The position numbers were made by a program, and so were the translations under genes. 64,000 nucleotides of DNA from Leisingera sp. ANG-M1. Lineage in GTDB: Bacteria; Pseudomonadota; Alphaproteobacteria; Rhodobacterales; Rhodobacteraceae. The notes below the pieces were generated by a model. It had not been told where the DNA came from. It ran no database searches and saw nothing but the letters and a program-made list of their open reading frames with translations. Where the stretch lies: assembly GCF_000813745.1 (NCBI RefSeq), contig NZ_JWLC01000013.1, positions 187,498 through 251,497 of the forward strand. The letters run 5' to 3'. Of the stretch, positions 17,356 to 26,127 are shown piece after piece (positions within the stretch are counted from its first letter, which is position 1; the number at the start of each line of letters is the position of its first letter).

Positions 17356-17955
17356 CTAACGCACCCGGCGCAGATGGCGGCGCAGGATTTCGCAAGCGGC
17401 GGCAGGATCGCGGCGGGACATCGCCTGGACAATGGCGGCGTGATCCGAGTCCACTCGGCGGGTCCATTGGTGCTGCCAGTTGGCAAACAGATGCCGGGCA
17501 GCGGCGATGTGCAGATCGCCGATCGAGGCCAGCAGTCGCGGCATGCCGCAAGGCGACAGGATCACCCGGTGGAAGGCGCGGTTGAGGCGCTCCCAGCTTG
17601 CCATGTCCTCGGCGGCATCGCAGGCGAGCCGGGCTTCTTCTGCGGCCGCGATATCCGCATCTGTCAGGCGGGCAAAGGCGTGGGTCAGGGCCAGCACCTC
17701 CAGCGAAACCCGCATTTCGATGACTTCGCGGATCTCGGACGGGTCCAGGGCGCTGACGCGGGTGCCGCGGCGGGGTTCGGATTTGGCCAGCCCATGGGCC
17801 TCGAGCCGCAACAGTGCCTCGCGCACGGGCACGTGGCTGGCCTCGAATTCGCGCGCGATATGGTCCTGGCGCAGCTTTTCGCCGGCGGGCAGGCTGCCGG
17901 TGATGATGCGTTCGCTGAGAGCGCGGTAGATGGTATCTGCGATGGTTGCCGACAT
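17356..17955 (-). CDS. GntR family regulator (FCD domain)
   Basis: 199 aa. N-terminal winged helix (about 5-70) with IARDxE-type recognition region EFEASHVPVREALLRLEAHG. All-helical FCD effector domain (about 80-190) with the acidic/His ligand positions in RLNRAFHRVIL and SDHAAIVQAM. The start at 17953-17955 fits the family N-terminus (ADTIYRALSERIITGSL) better than 17991. It lies 49 nt downstream of a PLP-dependent dehydratase in the same direction and may regulate that gene. FCD ligands are usually small organic acids; the one here is unknown. Confidence 0.88.
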   Translation of the reverse strand: MSATIADTIYRALSERIITGSLPAGEKLRQDHIAREFEASHVPVREALLRLEAHGLAKSEPRRGTRVSALDPSEIREVIEMRVSLEVLALTHAFARLTDADIAAAEEARLACDAAEDMASWERLNRAFHRVILSPCGMPRLLASIGDLHIAAARHLFANWQHQWTRRVDSDHAAIVQAMSRRDPAAACEILRRHLRRVR

Positions 17956-17973
17956 GCCCTTGGCGATAGCGGG

Positions 17974-17989
17974 GCGGGGTGCGCCCCGC
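17974..17989 (-). terminator. Short GC hairpin between dehydratase and GntR gene
   Basis: GCGGGG/CCCCGC stem with 4-nt loop between the dehydratase stop and the GntR start. It lacks a T-run, so it may only attenuate or stabilise the message. Confidence 0.3.
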
Positions 17990-18004
17990 AAGGATTATCG
18001 GGGA

Positions 18005-18925
18005 TTACCCGAGGGGGTCCGGGGCAATGTTGCCGCCGCAGATCAGAACCGCCACACGTTCGCCCTGTTGGGGCCGGTAGGCGCCGGACATCAGCGCCGC
18101 CAGGGCAGTGGCGCCTGCGGGCTCTGCCAGGATCCGCCGTTCGCGCCAGAGTGCGGTCTGCGCCTCGGTGATGGCAGTGTCCGGCACGGTGACGGACTCC
18201 ACGCCTTGCGCCGAGGCGAGCTCAAAACAGATGCTGCCGATCCGCTTGGCGCCAAGCGCATTGGCGGCAACGCCGGAGACCTCGACATCCACCGGTGCTT
18301 TGACTTGCAAGGCGGCATTCAGCGCACAGGAGGTTTCGGGTTCTACCGCGACGATCTTCTTGGCACCCTGGAACCAAGCCAGCGCCCCGGCGATCAGCCC
18401 GCCGCCGCCAACGGCGATCAGCAGGGTATCTGCTTCAAGCCCCTGATCCTGCCATTCGGCAAAACAGGTCCCCTGGCCCGCAACCGTGGTCGGCGCGTCA
18501 TAGGCGTGGACCTGCATGGCGCCGGTTTCCGCTTCATAAGCCTGGGCCTGCTCCAGCGCGTTGGCATAGGCGCCGGGCACCACCTGCAGGTCGGCGCCGG
18601 TGCGCTTGATCAGGGCGATCTTGGCGGGGCCGGCCATCTCGGGCACATAGATGCGCGCCTTGTGGCCCAGCTGATGCGCGGCAAAGGCGGCGGCGGCGCC
18701 GTGGTTGCCGCCGGAGGCCGCGACCAGCCCCGCGGTGGGCACATCCTGGCTCAACAGCGTGTTAAAGGCGCCGCGGGCCTTGAAGCTGCCGGTGTGCTGC
18801 ATGTGCTCCAGCTTCAGTTCCACCGGAAAGCCAAGCCCGAAGCCCTGTGCCTGCATCACTGAAGTCTGCTGCACATGAGGGCGGATGCGGTCTGCGGCTG
18901 CGGTGATTTCGTCCTGCCAGTTCAT
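18005..18925 (-). CDS. PLP-dependent threonine/serine dehydratase-like enzyme
   Basis: 306 aa, fold type II PLP enzyme. The Schiff-base Lys is at residue 49 in HTGSFKARGAFN. The Ser/Gly block SGGNHGAAAAF and the phosphate-binding glycine loop AVGGGGLIAGAL are visible. It lacks the C-terminal ACT-like domains of biosynthetic IlvA, so it is catabolic or of related specificity (threonine, serine or hydroxyaspartate). Start 18925 is chosen because GGGAGGG precedes it and the longer frame adds a non-family N-terminus. The adjacent GntR gene suggests substrate-induced expression. Confidence 0.85.
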   Translation of the reverse strand: MNWQDEITAAADRIRPHVQQTSVMQAQGFGLGFPVELKLEHMQHTGSFKARGAFNTLLSQDVPTAGLVAASGGNHGAAAAFAAHQLGHKARIYVPEMAGPAKIALIKRTGADLQVVPGAYANALEQAQAYEAETGAMQVHAYDAPTTVAGQGTCFAEWQDQGLEADTLLIAVGGGGLIAGALAWFQGAKKIVAVEPETSCALNAALQVKAPVDVEVSGVAANALGAKRIGSICFELASAQGVESVTVPDTAITEAQTALWRERRILAEPAGATALAALMSGAYRPQQGERVAVLICGGNIAPDPLG

Positions 18926-19057
18926 CTGTGGCCCTCCCTGTGTGACAAGCGCGAACCTTAGCCGCGGGACTGGCGGGTGCAAGACAAACAGTGCGTTCCT
19001 GCATTCTTGATTGGCGCTAACGGTTCAGGACGGCTACAAAGGGAGTCCTGTTGATTA

Positions 19058-19921
19058 ATGCTGGGATTTTCCATGACCGAAGACCGCCACAGCCGTTTCC
19101 GCGATGCTCACTCCGACCGTGACCGGGCCGAGCATGTGCCCGTCACGCCGCAGACCCAAGCGCCTGCCTACCGTCTGGCTTTTGCGGATGAGGAGTTCTT
19201 GTGCCGCGAGGAGCTGCGGCCGGTGCGTTTGCAGCTGGAATTGCTGAAGCCGGAGCTGATGCTGAATGAGCACGGTATCGAAAGCACCATTGTAATGTTC
19301 GGCGGCGCCCGTATTCCTGACCCGCAGCATAAGGGTCAGGCGCGCACGCAGACGCTGGCGGATCTGTCGCATTTCTATGACGAGGCGCGGGAGTTTGCCC
19401 GGCTTATGACAGAGAAGTCAAAGGAGAGCGGCGGCCGCAAGAATGTCATCGTGACTGGCGGCGGGCCAGGCGTGATGGAGGCAGGCAACCGCGGCGCCGA
19501 AGATGCGGGAGGCCATTCCATTGGTCTCTCGATCGTGCTGCCGCATGAGCAGGCGCCCAATGGTTATGTTACGCCGGACCTAAGCTTCAACTTCCACTAT
19601 TTCGCGATCCGCAAGATGCATTTCCTGATGCGGGCGCGGGCGATCACCGTGTTCCCGGGCGGCTTTGGCACTCTGGACGAGCTGTTCGAAAGCCTGACGC
19701 TGATCCAGACCGGCCGCATGGAGCGGGTGCCGTTTCTTCTGTTCGGCAAGGCGTTCTGGGAGTCGATCATCAACTGGGATGCTCTGGCCGACGCCGGCAC
19801 CATTTCAGATCAGGATCTGGATCTGTTCCGCTTTGTCGACACCGCCAAGGAAGCGGTGGAGATCATCGACAACTGGCAGCCTGCGCCGCCGCGCGACAGC
19901 TTGCCGGGCCGGGAGCGCTAG
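19058..19921 (+). CDS. LOG family (TIGR00730) protein, lysine-decarboxylase-like fold
   Basis: 287 aa. Rossmann-fold member of the LOG family, with the two signature blocks VTGGGPGVMEAGNRGAEDAG (near residue 130) and FPGGFGTLDELFESL (near 200). Characterised LOG proteins hydrolyse nucleoside 5'-monophosphates to free base and ribose 5-phosphate (cytokinin activation in plants). This is the longer bacterial subclass with an N-terminal extension of about 80 residues. An alternative start at 19073 gives a protein five residues shorter; neither has a strong ribosome site. Divergent from the dehydratase gene across a 132-bp gap. Confidence 0.88.
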   Translation: MLGFSMTEDRHSRFRDAHSDRDRAEHVPVTPQTQAPAYRLAFADEEFLCREELRPVRLQLELLKPELMLNEHGIESTIVMFGGARIPDPQHKGQARTQTLADLSHFYDEAREFARLMTEKSKESGGRKNVIVTGGGPGVMEAGNRGAEDAGGHSIGLSIVLPHEQAPNGYVTPDLSFNFHYFAIRKMHFLMRARAITVFPGGFGTLDELFESLTLIQTGRMERVPFLLFGKAFWESIINWDALADAGTISDQDLDLFRFVDTAKEAVEIIDNWQPAPPRDSLPGRER

Positions 19922-19952
19922 ACGCCGGAATGAGTGTCGCTGTTGCCGGGAA

Positions 19953-20162
19953 TCAGGCAAATTCCGGCGGCAGCGTGCCTACCTCGTCCCCAGTGGCCAG
20001 CCGGGTCAGAACCTGGGTGCCTTCAACGGTTTTCACGGCGTAGCCGTAGCCGCGCAGCCGGAATTTCCATTCTCTCGGGCTGAGCGCCTTTTCCCGCTCG
20101 CTGCGGATCAGTTCCAGAACGCCGGGGTCAACCGCTGGGGGCTGTCTTTCTGCAGGTGCCAT
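19953..20162 (-). CDS. Small conserved-looking hypothetical protein
   Basis: 69 aa. An N-terminal Pro-rich stretch (APAERQPPAVDPG) is followed by a helical basic segment (LELIRSEREKALSPREWKFRL) and a short beta-type C-terminus ending TLPPEFA. No membrane segment. The start at 20160-20162 has AGAGGAA at good spacing; a longer frame to 20330 begins in non-coding-looking sequence. Convergent with the LOG gene. I do not recognise a named family. Confidence 0.6.
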   Translation of the reverse strand: MAPAERQPPAVDPGVLELIRSEREKALSPREWKFRLRGYGYAVKTVEGTQVLTRLATGDEVGTLPPEFA

Positions 20163-20522
20163 GAGATGATTCCTCTCGATCAAGTTTGTCCATGCATTGG
20201 AAACTGTTTGCTTCGAATGGCGGAAATTGAGCTGGATTTGGGTAAGAATCGGGCAGCCGCAGTCTGATGCAAGATGGCAACAAGCGGCCCGCACTTCTAC
20301 CTGGGCGGGAAATTTGCGGCAGTTTTGCACCAGACCGCTCTGGGCACGGCTGGAACTGCCGTGTACCGTTTTGTTTTATGGTGATTTCCAGCCAGACGAT
20401 GACAGGCTGAGATAAACTGGATTGAACAGTACGGTTTCCGCCCGGAAGCGGGCCAATCTTGGCCGTATTTTAACGCAAGATATTTCCGGCGGGACCCCGG
20501 GTCGTATTTATGGAGAGTGCTG
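20163..20522. other. Intergenic region upstream of the RTX protease
   Basis: 360 bp with no convincing gene. It should carry the promoters of the divergent small protein and the metalloprotease. A 14-bp palindrome GGCCAATCTTGGCC sits at 20451-20464, followed by AT-rich TATTTTAACG (about 20466-20475). Confidence 0.5.
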
Positions 20523-21761
20523 ATGGCAGAAGTTTCGGATTATACGGCGCTGCTGTATTACACCTCGGCTGAGCAAGGCCGCTGGAACAGTCTTGCGGCG
20601 ACGGGTACCCAGACCGTTGTTACCTATAGTTTTGTTGCGCCGGAGGATCTGGGCAGCGCCAGTGACGACCCTTATGGCGCGACCAGCTACTGGTCTTTCA
20701 ACAGCACCCAGCAGGCGTACTTCCGCCAAGCCCTGGCGGAATTCGAAGATGCTGCCGGGCTTATCTTTGTTGAAACCAGCGGTCCCGCGATGATCAACGT
20801 GTTCGGCTATGATGGCGGCTCAGCCGCTGGCTGGGCGGACCTGCCCTGGGCAACCAGCTATTCCACAAGCAACGGCGAACTGGCGATCGAAGGCGGCAGC
20901 ATGGCGCCGGGCACATATGGATATGAGACGGCACTGCATGAGATCGGCCATGCGCTGGGCCTGAAACACCCGCATGACGGTGATCCGACGCTGGAAGAGC
21001 ACCTGGATACCCAGGAAAACACGGTCATGACCTATTCCTACGCCGGCTATAATGTCAGCGAACTTGGGGTTTTTGATGTGCAAGCGCTGAGCCATATATA
21101 TGGCGATGCCGCCAGCACCGAGGGCTGGAACAGCTATGTCCGCGACTCCGGCACCGTCGTGATCAATTCAAGCGCCCGGGCCGAGACAGTGCTGGCCGTG
21201 GGCGGCGACACTGTGATCCGCGGCCGGGCCGGAAGCGACTCGTTGATCGGCCGCGAAGGCGATGACCGCCTGATCGGCAATCTGGGCAGGGACACCCTCA
21301 CCGGCGGCCGCGGCGAGGACACGCTGATCGGCGGCCGCGGCAATGACCTGCTGATGGGCGGCCAGGACGACGACCCCTATTCAGGCAATGGCGAAGACGA
21401 TTTGCTGCGGGGCGTCTCGGGCCGCGACACGCTGTACGGCGGTGATGGCAATGACCGGCTGTTTGGCGGCAGCGGCCGGGACCGGCTGTCCGGCGGCGAC
21501 GGATCGGATGTCATGACAGGCGGCTCGCATGGCGACACTTTTGTCTTTGTTTCCGCCGACTTCTTCGACAGCAACGAAATCACAGATTTTGGCCGGGGCC
21601 GCGACAAGATCGAGTTTTCCGGCACCACTCTGACCAGCTTCAGTGATCTTACCGTCACTCAAGCGGGTGGCGATACCACTATCAGCTATTTCGGCTATTA
21701 CGAGATTGAGCTGTCCGGGTATACCGGCACGCTCACCGAGGATCACTTCCTATTCACCTGA
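20523..21761 (+). CDS. Serralysin-like RTX metalloprotease (M10B)
   Basis: 412 aa. Predicted secreted zinc protease. The catalytic domain occupies about residues 1-190, with HEIGHALGLKHPH giving zinc ligands His139, His143, His149 and catalytic Glu140, and a candidate Met-turn TVMTYSYAG. The C-terminal part (about 215-360) holds roughly ten RTX calcium-binding nonapeptide repeats, many of the form GGxGxDxL; several carry Arg where Asn/Asp is usual, and one block (DDDPYSGNGEDDLL) is irregular. The end (about 345-412) fits a type I secretion signal region. GGAG precedes ATG 20523. No ABC exporter, membrane-fusion protein or inhibitor gene is adjacent, so it must use an exporter encoded elsewhere. 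Confidence 0.88.
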   Translation: MAEVSDYTALLYYTSAEQGRWNSLAATGTQTVVTYSFVAPEDLGSASDDPYGATSYWSFNSTQQAYFRQALAEFEDAAGLIFVETSGPAMINVFGYDGGSAAGWADLPWATSYSTSNGELAIEGGSMAPGTYGYETALHEIGHALGLKHPHDGDPTLEEHLDTQENTVMTYSYAGYNVSELGVFDVQALSHIYGDAASTEGWNSYVRDSGTVVINSSARAETVLAVGGDTVIRGRAGSDSLIGREGDDRLIGNLGRDTLTGGRGEDTLIGGRGNDLLMGGQDDDPYSGNGEDDLLRGVSGRDTLYGGDGNDRLFGGSGRDRLSGGDGSDVMTGGSHGDTFVFVSADFFDSNEITDFGRGRDKIEFSGTTLTSFSDLTVTQAGGDTTISYFGYYEIELSGYTGTLTEDHFLFT

Positions 21762-21802
21762 CACAGCGGCCTGGGGTTCTGCCGGGCTGGGGCGGAGCCG
21801 GC

Positions 21803-22990
21803 TCACTTGAGCCCGGCTTCGGCCTCGATCTGCTTGCGGCTTTTGCGGGCGCGCTCGGTGGCTGATTTCAGCTGGCCGCAGGCCGCCATGATGTCATCGC
21901 CGCGGGTCTTGCGGATCGGCGAGGCATAGCCCGCCTGATAGACGATATTGGCAAAAGCCCGGATCCGGTTGTTCGAAGAGCGCTTGTAGGGGCTGCCCGG
22001 CCATTCGTTGAACGGGATCAGGTTGATCTTGGCTGGAATGTTGTAGCGCTTGATATGCTCGATCAGCCGGTGTGCGTCCTCGTCCGAGTCGTTCACCCCG
22101 TCCAGCATCACATATTCAAAGGTGATGCGCTCCGAGTTCGACGCCTTGGGGTAATCCGCCAGCGCCTGCAGCAGCTCGTCGATGTTCCAGCGCTTGTTGA
22201 TCGGCACCAGCACGTCGCGGGTCTCGTTGGTGGTGGCGTGGAAGGAGATCGCCAGCAGGCAGCCGATTTCCTCGGCCGTGCGGGCAATCTCTGGCACCAC
22301 GCCGGAGGTCGACAGGGTAATCCGGCGGCGGGACAGCGAGATGCCCTCAGGGTCCATCGCAATCTTCATCGCGTCGCGGACGTTGTCGAAGTTGTAAAGC
22401 GGCTCGCCCATGCCCATCAGCACGATGTTCGAGAGCAGGCGGGTTTCGTCCTTGGGGGCGCCCGGCACCGGCCATTCCTCCAGATCGTCGCGCGCCATCA
22501 TCACCTGGCCGACGATTTCAGCCGGGGTCAGGTTGCGCACCAGTTTCTGGGTGCCAGTGTGGCAGAAGGAGCATGTCAGGGTGCAGCCGACCTGGGACGA
22601 GATGCACAGGGTGCCGCGGTCATCCTCAGGAATGTACACCACCTCGACCTCATGGCCGCCGTTGATCCGCACCAGGTACTTGCGGGTGCCATCGGTCGAC
22701 ACCTGCTTGCTCACCACTTCGGGAATACGGATCTCGAACGTTTCCGCCAGCTGCGCGCGGTAGGCCTTGGCCAGGTTGGTCATGTCGGCAAAGTCGCGCT
22801 TGCCCCACTGGTAGATCCACTGCCAGATCTGGCCGACTCGCATCTTGGCCTGCTTTTCCGGCGTGCCGTGCTCGATCAGCACCTCGCGCATCCGCGCGCG
22901 GGTCAGGCCGACAAGATTGATCTTGCCGCCCTCGGGCTCCTTGCGGGGCAGGGTCATTACGTCCTGGGTGATCGGCGCGCTGGCAGTCAT
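21803..22990 (-). CDS. rlmN: 23S rRNA (adenine2503-C2)-methyltransferase
   Basis: 395 aa radical-SAM enzyme. Methylates A2503 of 23S rRNA (and A37 of some tRNAs) at C2. The CxxxCxxC cluster motif is in [20 protein letters not shown] (near residue 130). The [13 protein letters not shown] block and the methyl-carrying Cys region near the C-terminus ([10 protein letters not shown]) are present. The N-terminus ([21 protein letters not shown]) matches the family. Cytoplasmic. Single-gene unit, convergent with the RTX protease (41-nt gap). Confidence 0.96.
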   Translation of the reverse strand: MTASAPITQDVMTLPRKEPEGGKINLVGLTRARMREVLIEHGTPEKQAKMRVGQIWQWIYQWGKRDFADMTNLAKAYRAQLAETFEIRIPEVVSKQVSTDGTRKYLVRINGGHEVEVVYIPEDDRGTLCISSQVGCTLTCSFCHTGTQKLVRNLTPAEIVGQVMMARDDLEEWPVPGAPKDETRLLSNIVLMGMGEPLYNFDNVRDAMKIAMDPEGISLSRRRITLSTSGVVPEIARTAEEIGCLLAISFHATTNETRDVLVPINKRWNIDELLQALADYPKASNSERITFEYVMLDGVNDSDEDAHRLIEHIKRYNIPAKINLIPFNEWPGSPYKRSSNNRIRAFANIVYQAGYASPIRKTRGDDIMAACGQLKSATERARKSRKQIEAEAGLK

Positions 22991-23073
22991 GGCAATAGAC
23001 TCGGATGCTGGTGGGCGGATGCGGCTCTATATAGGATTCCGGCAAAAGATCAAAAGGAATCCTCAGGCAAAGT

Positions 23074-23481
23074 TCATTGGCCCCCACCGCTGCCCAGGCG
23101 CACCAGCTCGCCGACCCGGTCACGGCCCAAGGTGGTCCAGCAGGCGCGGGTGGCAATGCCGGCTTCTTCCTGCACCGGGTGGGACGTGCCGATAAAGCTG
23201 CAATGGGCTGCGCGAAAGGCCTCCCAGGCAGTTTGGCTTTCCATCAATGCCGCCTCGGTGGCTGTCCCGCCTTTGGTGTTGTCGCGCTCTGCTGCGGCGA
23301 CCATTGCGGCTTCCAGCGCGTTGAGCAGTGCAGTTTCAACGCCTTCCTCGTCATCGGCCACACAGGAGCCGACCTCCTCCTGGCTGCCCTTTCCGCATTC
23401 AAGCGCGGGGTTGGCCAGAGAAATCGGCGCCAGCAGCATAGCTGCAAGGGCGGCGGGCGGCAGGATGGAAGAGTTCAGCAT
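23074..23481 (-). CDS. Secreted LprI/DUF1311-like protein
   Basis: 135 aa. A signal peptide is visible at residues 1-23 (LNSSILPPAALAAMLLAPISLA). The mature part contains Cys residues spaced as in the lysozyme-inhibitor LprI N domain (ALECGKGSQEEVGSCV and later AHCSFIGTSHP), and the helical core with ETQTAWEAFRAAHC-type spacing (ESQTAWEAFRAAHC) is the family hallmark. Members bind or inhibit lysozyme in some bacteria; for most the function is unproved. Start 23481 has an excellent AGGAGGT ribosome site. Periplasmic or outer-surface. Lies between rlmN and an IalB-like gene, same strand. Confidence 0.75.
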   Translation of the reverse strand: MLNSSILPPAALAAMLLAPISLANPALECGKGSQEEVGSCVADDEEGVETALLNALEAAMVAAAERDNTKGGTATEAALMESQTAWEAFRAAHCSFIGTSHPVQEEAGIATRACWTTLGRDRVGELVRLGSGGGQ

Positions 23482-23527
23482 GGCGGCACCTCCTGTCCCC
23501 ATGCTACGCGGCTTGCGGCGTTCAAAC

Positions 23528-23555
23528 AAGAAAACCCCGGCACGGGCCGGGGTTT
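23528..23555 (-). terminator. Intrinsic terminator of the IalB-like gene
   Basis: On the - strand AAACCCCGGC (23555-23546) pairs with GCCGGGGTTT (23541-23532) across a 4-nt loop, followed by TCTTG. It begins 23 nt after the stop at 23578. Confidence 0.8.
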
Positions 23556-23577
23556 GGTCTGGTTGCCGCCTGCAAGA

Positions 23578-24108
23578 TTAGTTGCTGCAGCGCTTTTCCG
23601 CGTCTTCCACCGCTGCGGTGAAACCCAGCAGCGAGAAAGTGTCCTTGGTCTGGGTGCCGCGGGCCGATCGCGCAGTCATCACCGCATTCGAGCCGCGCTT
23701 CATCGCGGTGATGATCTTGGCATCATCTGCAGGCGTGGCCGGCCAGGCCCATTCGCCTTCAGTGAACAATTCGAACTGAGACTCGCCGATGGCCATGTTC
23801 ACCGTGGAACCCGGCGCAAAGGGGTAGCCGCCGGTGAAGCTGATTTCGCCCTTGGGAGTGCTATCATCGCGGAAGGTGACAAACAGCTGGATCTCGCTGC
23901 GGCGCACTGCCACCACCCGGCCGTCGCGGGTGTTCACGGTCTCTTTCGGCGCCGACACGCCCCAGCACTCCGCCGGGTTGTCGCCCTCAAAGACGCTCCA
24001 GTCCACATTCGCAGCGACCCGGTTGTTCGATGTCTCCTGCGCAATTGCGGTGGTTGCCAATGCTGCCAGACACAGGCCCGCAGCCACGCGGGCGAGTTTC
24101 AATGCCAT
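23578..24108 (-). CDS. Invasion-associated locus B (IalB) family protein
   Basis: 176 aa periplasmic protein. Signal peptide about residues 1-23 (ALKLARVAAGLCLAALATTA then IAQ). The mature domain shows family features: DWSVFEGDNPAECWGVSAP near residue 40, the SEIQLFVTFRDD strand, GGYPFAPGSTVNMAIGESQF, and a C-terminal Cys (EKRCSN). In Bartonella IalB aids erythrocyte entry, but homologues are widespread in free-living alphaproteobacteria with unknown roles, and no virulence function should be inferred. Start 24108 removes nine non-family residues from a longer frame. Divergent from the asparaginase gene. Confidence 0.85.
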   Translation of the reverse strand: MALKLARVAAGLCLAALATTAIAQETSNNRVAANVDWSVFEGDNPAECWGVSAPKETVNTRDGRVVAVRRSEIQLFVTFRDDSTPKGEISFTGGYPFAPGSTVNMAIGESQFELFTEGEWAWPATPADDAKIITAMKRGSNAVMTARSARGTQTKDTFSLLGFTAAVEDAEKRCSN

Positions 24109-24299
24109 TTGTCCCGACTCCAAGACTGTTCTCATACCTCAAAACCAAGCAAAGGGCCCGCAGCGTTCATCCGCTGTCTGGTCCCGATCCCCTCGCTTGC
24201 GCTACACAAGCACACTAACGTAACTAGCACCACGGGCGAAAGTGCGTTTTGGCAGGATTTCGCCCAGAAAAACCGCACGGAAACATGAGGGGAGACATC

Positions 24300-25298
24300 A
24301 TGGCGAAACCTGTGCCCATGGCCGAAGTCTGGCGCGGCCCGATCCTGGAGAGCCTGCACCTGGGCCACGCCGTCATCTGCGACGGCAGCGGCCAGGTGGT
24401 GCGCAGCTGGGGCGATCCGGATGCGGTGATCTATCCGCGCAGCTCCGCCAAGATGATCCAGGCGCTGCCGCTGATCACCTCCGGCGCCGCTGCGCGCTAT
24501 GGGCTCACTTCCGAACAGCTGGCACTGGCCTGCGCTTCCCACAACGGCGCCCATATCCATACGGACCGGGTGAACAGCTGGCTTGGCCAGCTGGGGCTCA
24601 GCGATGACGATTTCCGCTGCGGCCCGCAGCTGCCGGATGACATCCCGGCCCGTACCGAGCTGATCAAGACCGACAACAGCCCGTGCCAGGTGCACAACAA
24701 CTGCTCGGGCAAGCACGCGGGCTTTCTGACCCTGAACCAGTATCTGGGCGGCAATGCGGAATACATCGACGTCAGCCACCCGGTGCAGCAGGCTTGCCTT
24801 GCTGCGTTTGAGGAAACCACCGGCCAGGACAGCCCTGGCTATGGCATCGATGGCTGCTCGGCGCCGAACTTCGCCACCACCGTCACTGGCCTGGCCCGGT
24901 CGATGGCCTGGTTTGCAAGTGCTTCTGACCGCTCCGACCGGCCGTCCGAGGCTGCACAGCAGCTGGTCGCAGCGATGACCGCCCATCCCGAACTGGTGGC
25001 CGGCGAAACCCGCTGCTGCACCAATCTGATGCGCGCCATGGGCGGCAAGGTGGCCATCAAGACCGGCGCCGAGGCAGTGTTCATCGCGATTCTGCCTGAA
25101 CAGAAGCTGGGCGTTGCGCTGAAGATCACCGACGGCACCACCCGTGCCAGCGAATGCGCGATTGCAACGCTGCTCGTCAGCCTGGGCGTTCTGGAGGCAG
25201 ACCATCCGGAGACCAAAAAATACATGAACAAGGTGCTTTACAGCCGCCGCGGCCTGGAATGCGGTTCAATCCGTCCCGCAGCCGAACTGCTGTTTTGA
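24300..25298 (+). CDS. L-asparaginase, Rhizobium-type (class 3, PF06089)
   Basis: 332 aa. Hydrolyses asparagine to aspartate and ammonia. Belongs to the thermolabile/inducible asparaginase family of Rhizobium etli rather than the E. coli AnsA/AnsB type. Visible conserved blocks: RSSAKMIQALPL (near residue 48, Ser/Lys active-site region), CASHNGAHIHTDRV, NNCSGKHAGFL and IDGCSAPNFATT, the latter two with the Cys and Lys positions known from this class. GGGGAGA precedes ATG 24300; the longer frame from 24249 adds non-family residues. No signal peptide, hence cytoplasmic. Monocistronic by appearance. Confidence 0.9.
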   Translation: MAKPVPMAEVWRGPILESLHLGHAVICDGSGQVVRSWGDPDAVIYPRSSAKMIQALPLITSGAAARYGLTSEQLALACASHNGAHIHTDRVNSWLGQLGLSDDDFRCGPQLPDDIPARTELIKTDNSPCQVHNNCSGKHAGFLTLNQYLGGNAEYIDVSHPVQQACLAAFEETTGQDSPGYGIDGCSAPNFATTVTGLARSMAWFASASDRSDRPSEAAQQLVAAMTAHPELVAGETRCCTNLMRAMGGKVAIKTGAEAVFIAILPEQKLGVALKITDGTTRASECAIATLLVSLGVLEADHPETKKYMNKVLYSRRGLECGSIRPAAELLF

Positions 25299-25335
25299 GA
25301 AGTGATGCCCCGGCTCCTGGGCCGGGGCATCTGCA

Positions 25336-25656
25336 CTACATATCCATCTCGATGATTTCGGCCACTTCGACCGAGCCGCTGCCATCCACCACCATCGGAC
25401 AGCCCTTGGCCATTTCGCAGGCTGCATTCTGGTCTGCGGCTTCGACCACCGTGTAGCCCGAGATCGGGTTTGCGCCGCCGTCATCCGCCACGCCGCCGCT
25501 GCTGACAGTCTTGGACAGTCCCACCGGCGCTCCAGGGACCTTCAGGGCCTCCCCCATCGACCCCATCCAATTCTTCCAGGCTTCCATGACTCTGGCGCCT
25601 TCCTCCTCGCTTTCCGGGGTCTTGCCGCCGTGGTACGCAAAAATGAACTGTGGCAT
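25336..25656 (-). CDS. YciI-like (YCII/DGPF domain) protein
   Basis: 106 aa ferredoxin-like alpha/beta barrel protein. The start PQFIFAYHGGKTPESEEEGA and the GYTVVEAADQNAACEMAKGCP block fit the YCII-related/DGPF family often encoded beside SRPBCC and ArsR genes or ECF sigma factors. AAGGGAGAA precedes the start. Last gene of the ArsR-SRPBCC-YciI operon, 33 nt after the SRPBCC stop. Biochemical role unknown. Confidence 0.85.
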   Translation of the reverse strand: MPQFIFAYHGGKTPESEEEGARVMEAWKNWMGSMGEALKVPGAPVGLSKTVSSGGVADDGGANPISGYTVVEAADQNAACEMAKGCPMVVDGSGSVEVAEIIEMDM

Positions 25657-25689
25657 TGGTCTTCTCCCTTGGTTGCTGTGGATGATGGT

Positions 25690-26127
25690 TCAGGCGGCCT
25701 GGCCGAGCAGTGCCTCCAGTTTGCGCAGAGTGGAGGTCCAGCCTTTTTCGTGATTTGCGGCAACCTCATCATCTCCGAGGTCGCGGTGGTCGATCAGCAG
25801 CATTGCGCCGTCACCGGCGGCGGCGATGGTGAAGGTCACATGGCTCTCGGCGCCGCGGCTGCCGTCCTCGCCGTGCCAGGCCCAGGTGAAGCCGACGGAT
25901 TTCGGCGCATTCACATGGGTGACCTGGCCGGACACATGAAAGCGCTGGCCGTCGCTGTTCTGCATAACCGAGTGCCAGGGACCGGTGCGGCTGAAATCCA
26001 GATCGTGTTCCGGGATTTGCACGCCCTCAGGCCCCCACCATTTCAGCAGCTTGTCCGGGGTGGTCACCCAATCAAACAGCTTCTCCGGGCTGACCGGGAA
26101 GGTCCGCTGCATCTGCAGGCCGCTCAT
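25690..26127 (-). CDS. SRPBCC (AHSA1-type) domain protein
   Basis: 145 aa START-like lipid/ligand-binding fold. The start QMQRTFPVSPEKLFDWVTTP, the KLLKWWGPEGVQ motif and the C-terminal HEKGWTSTLRKLEALL helix are typical of the Aha1-C/AHSA1 branch. Its ATG (26125-26127) overlaps the ArsR stop as ATGA, and a longer frame to 26202 overlaps ArsR extensively and is rejected. Likely controlled by the coupled ArsR repressor. Ligand unknown. Confidence 0.88.
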   Translation of the reverse strand: MSGLQMQRTFPVSPEKLFDWVTTPDKLLKWWGPEGVQIPEHDLDFSRTGPWHSVMQNSDGQRFHVSGQVTHVNAPKSVGFTWAWHGEDGSRGAESHVTFTIAAAGDGAMLLIDHRDLGDDEVAANHEKGWTSTLRKLEALLGQAA

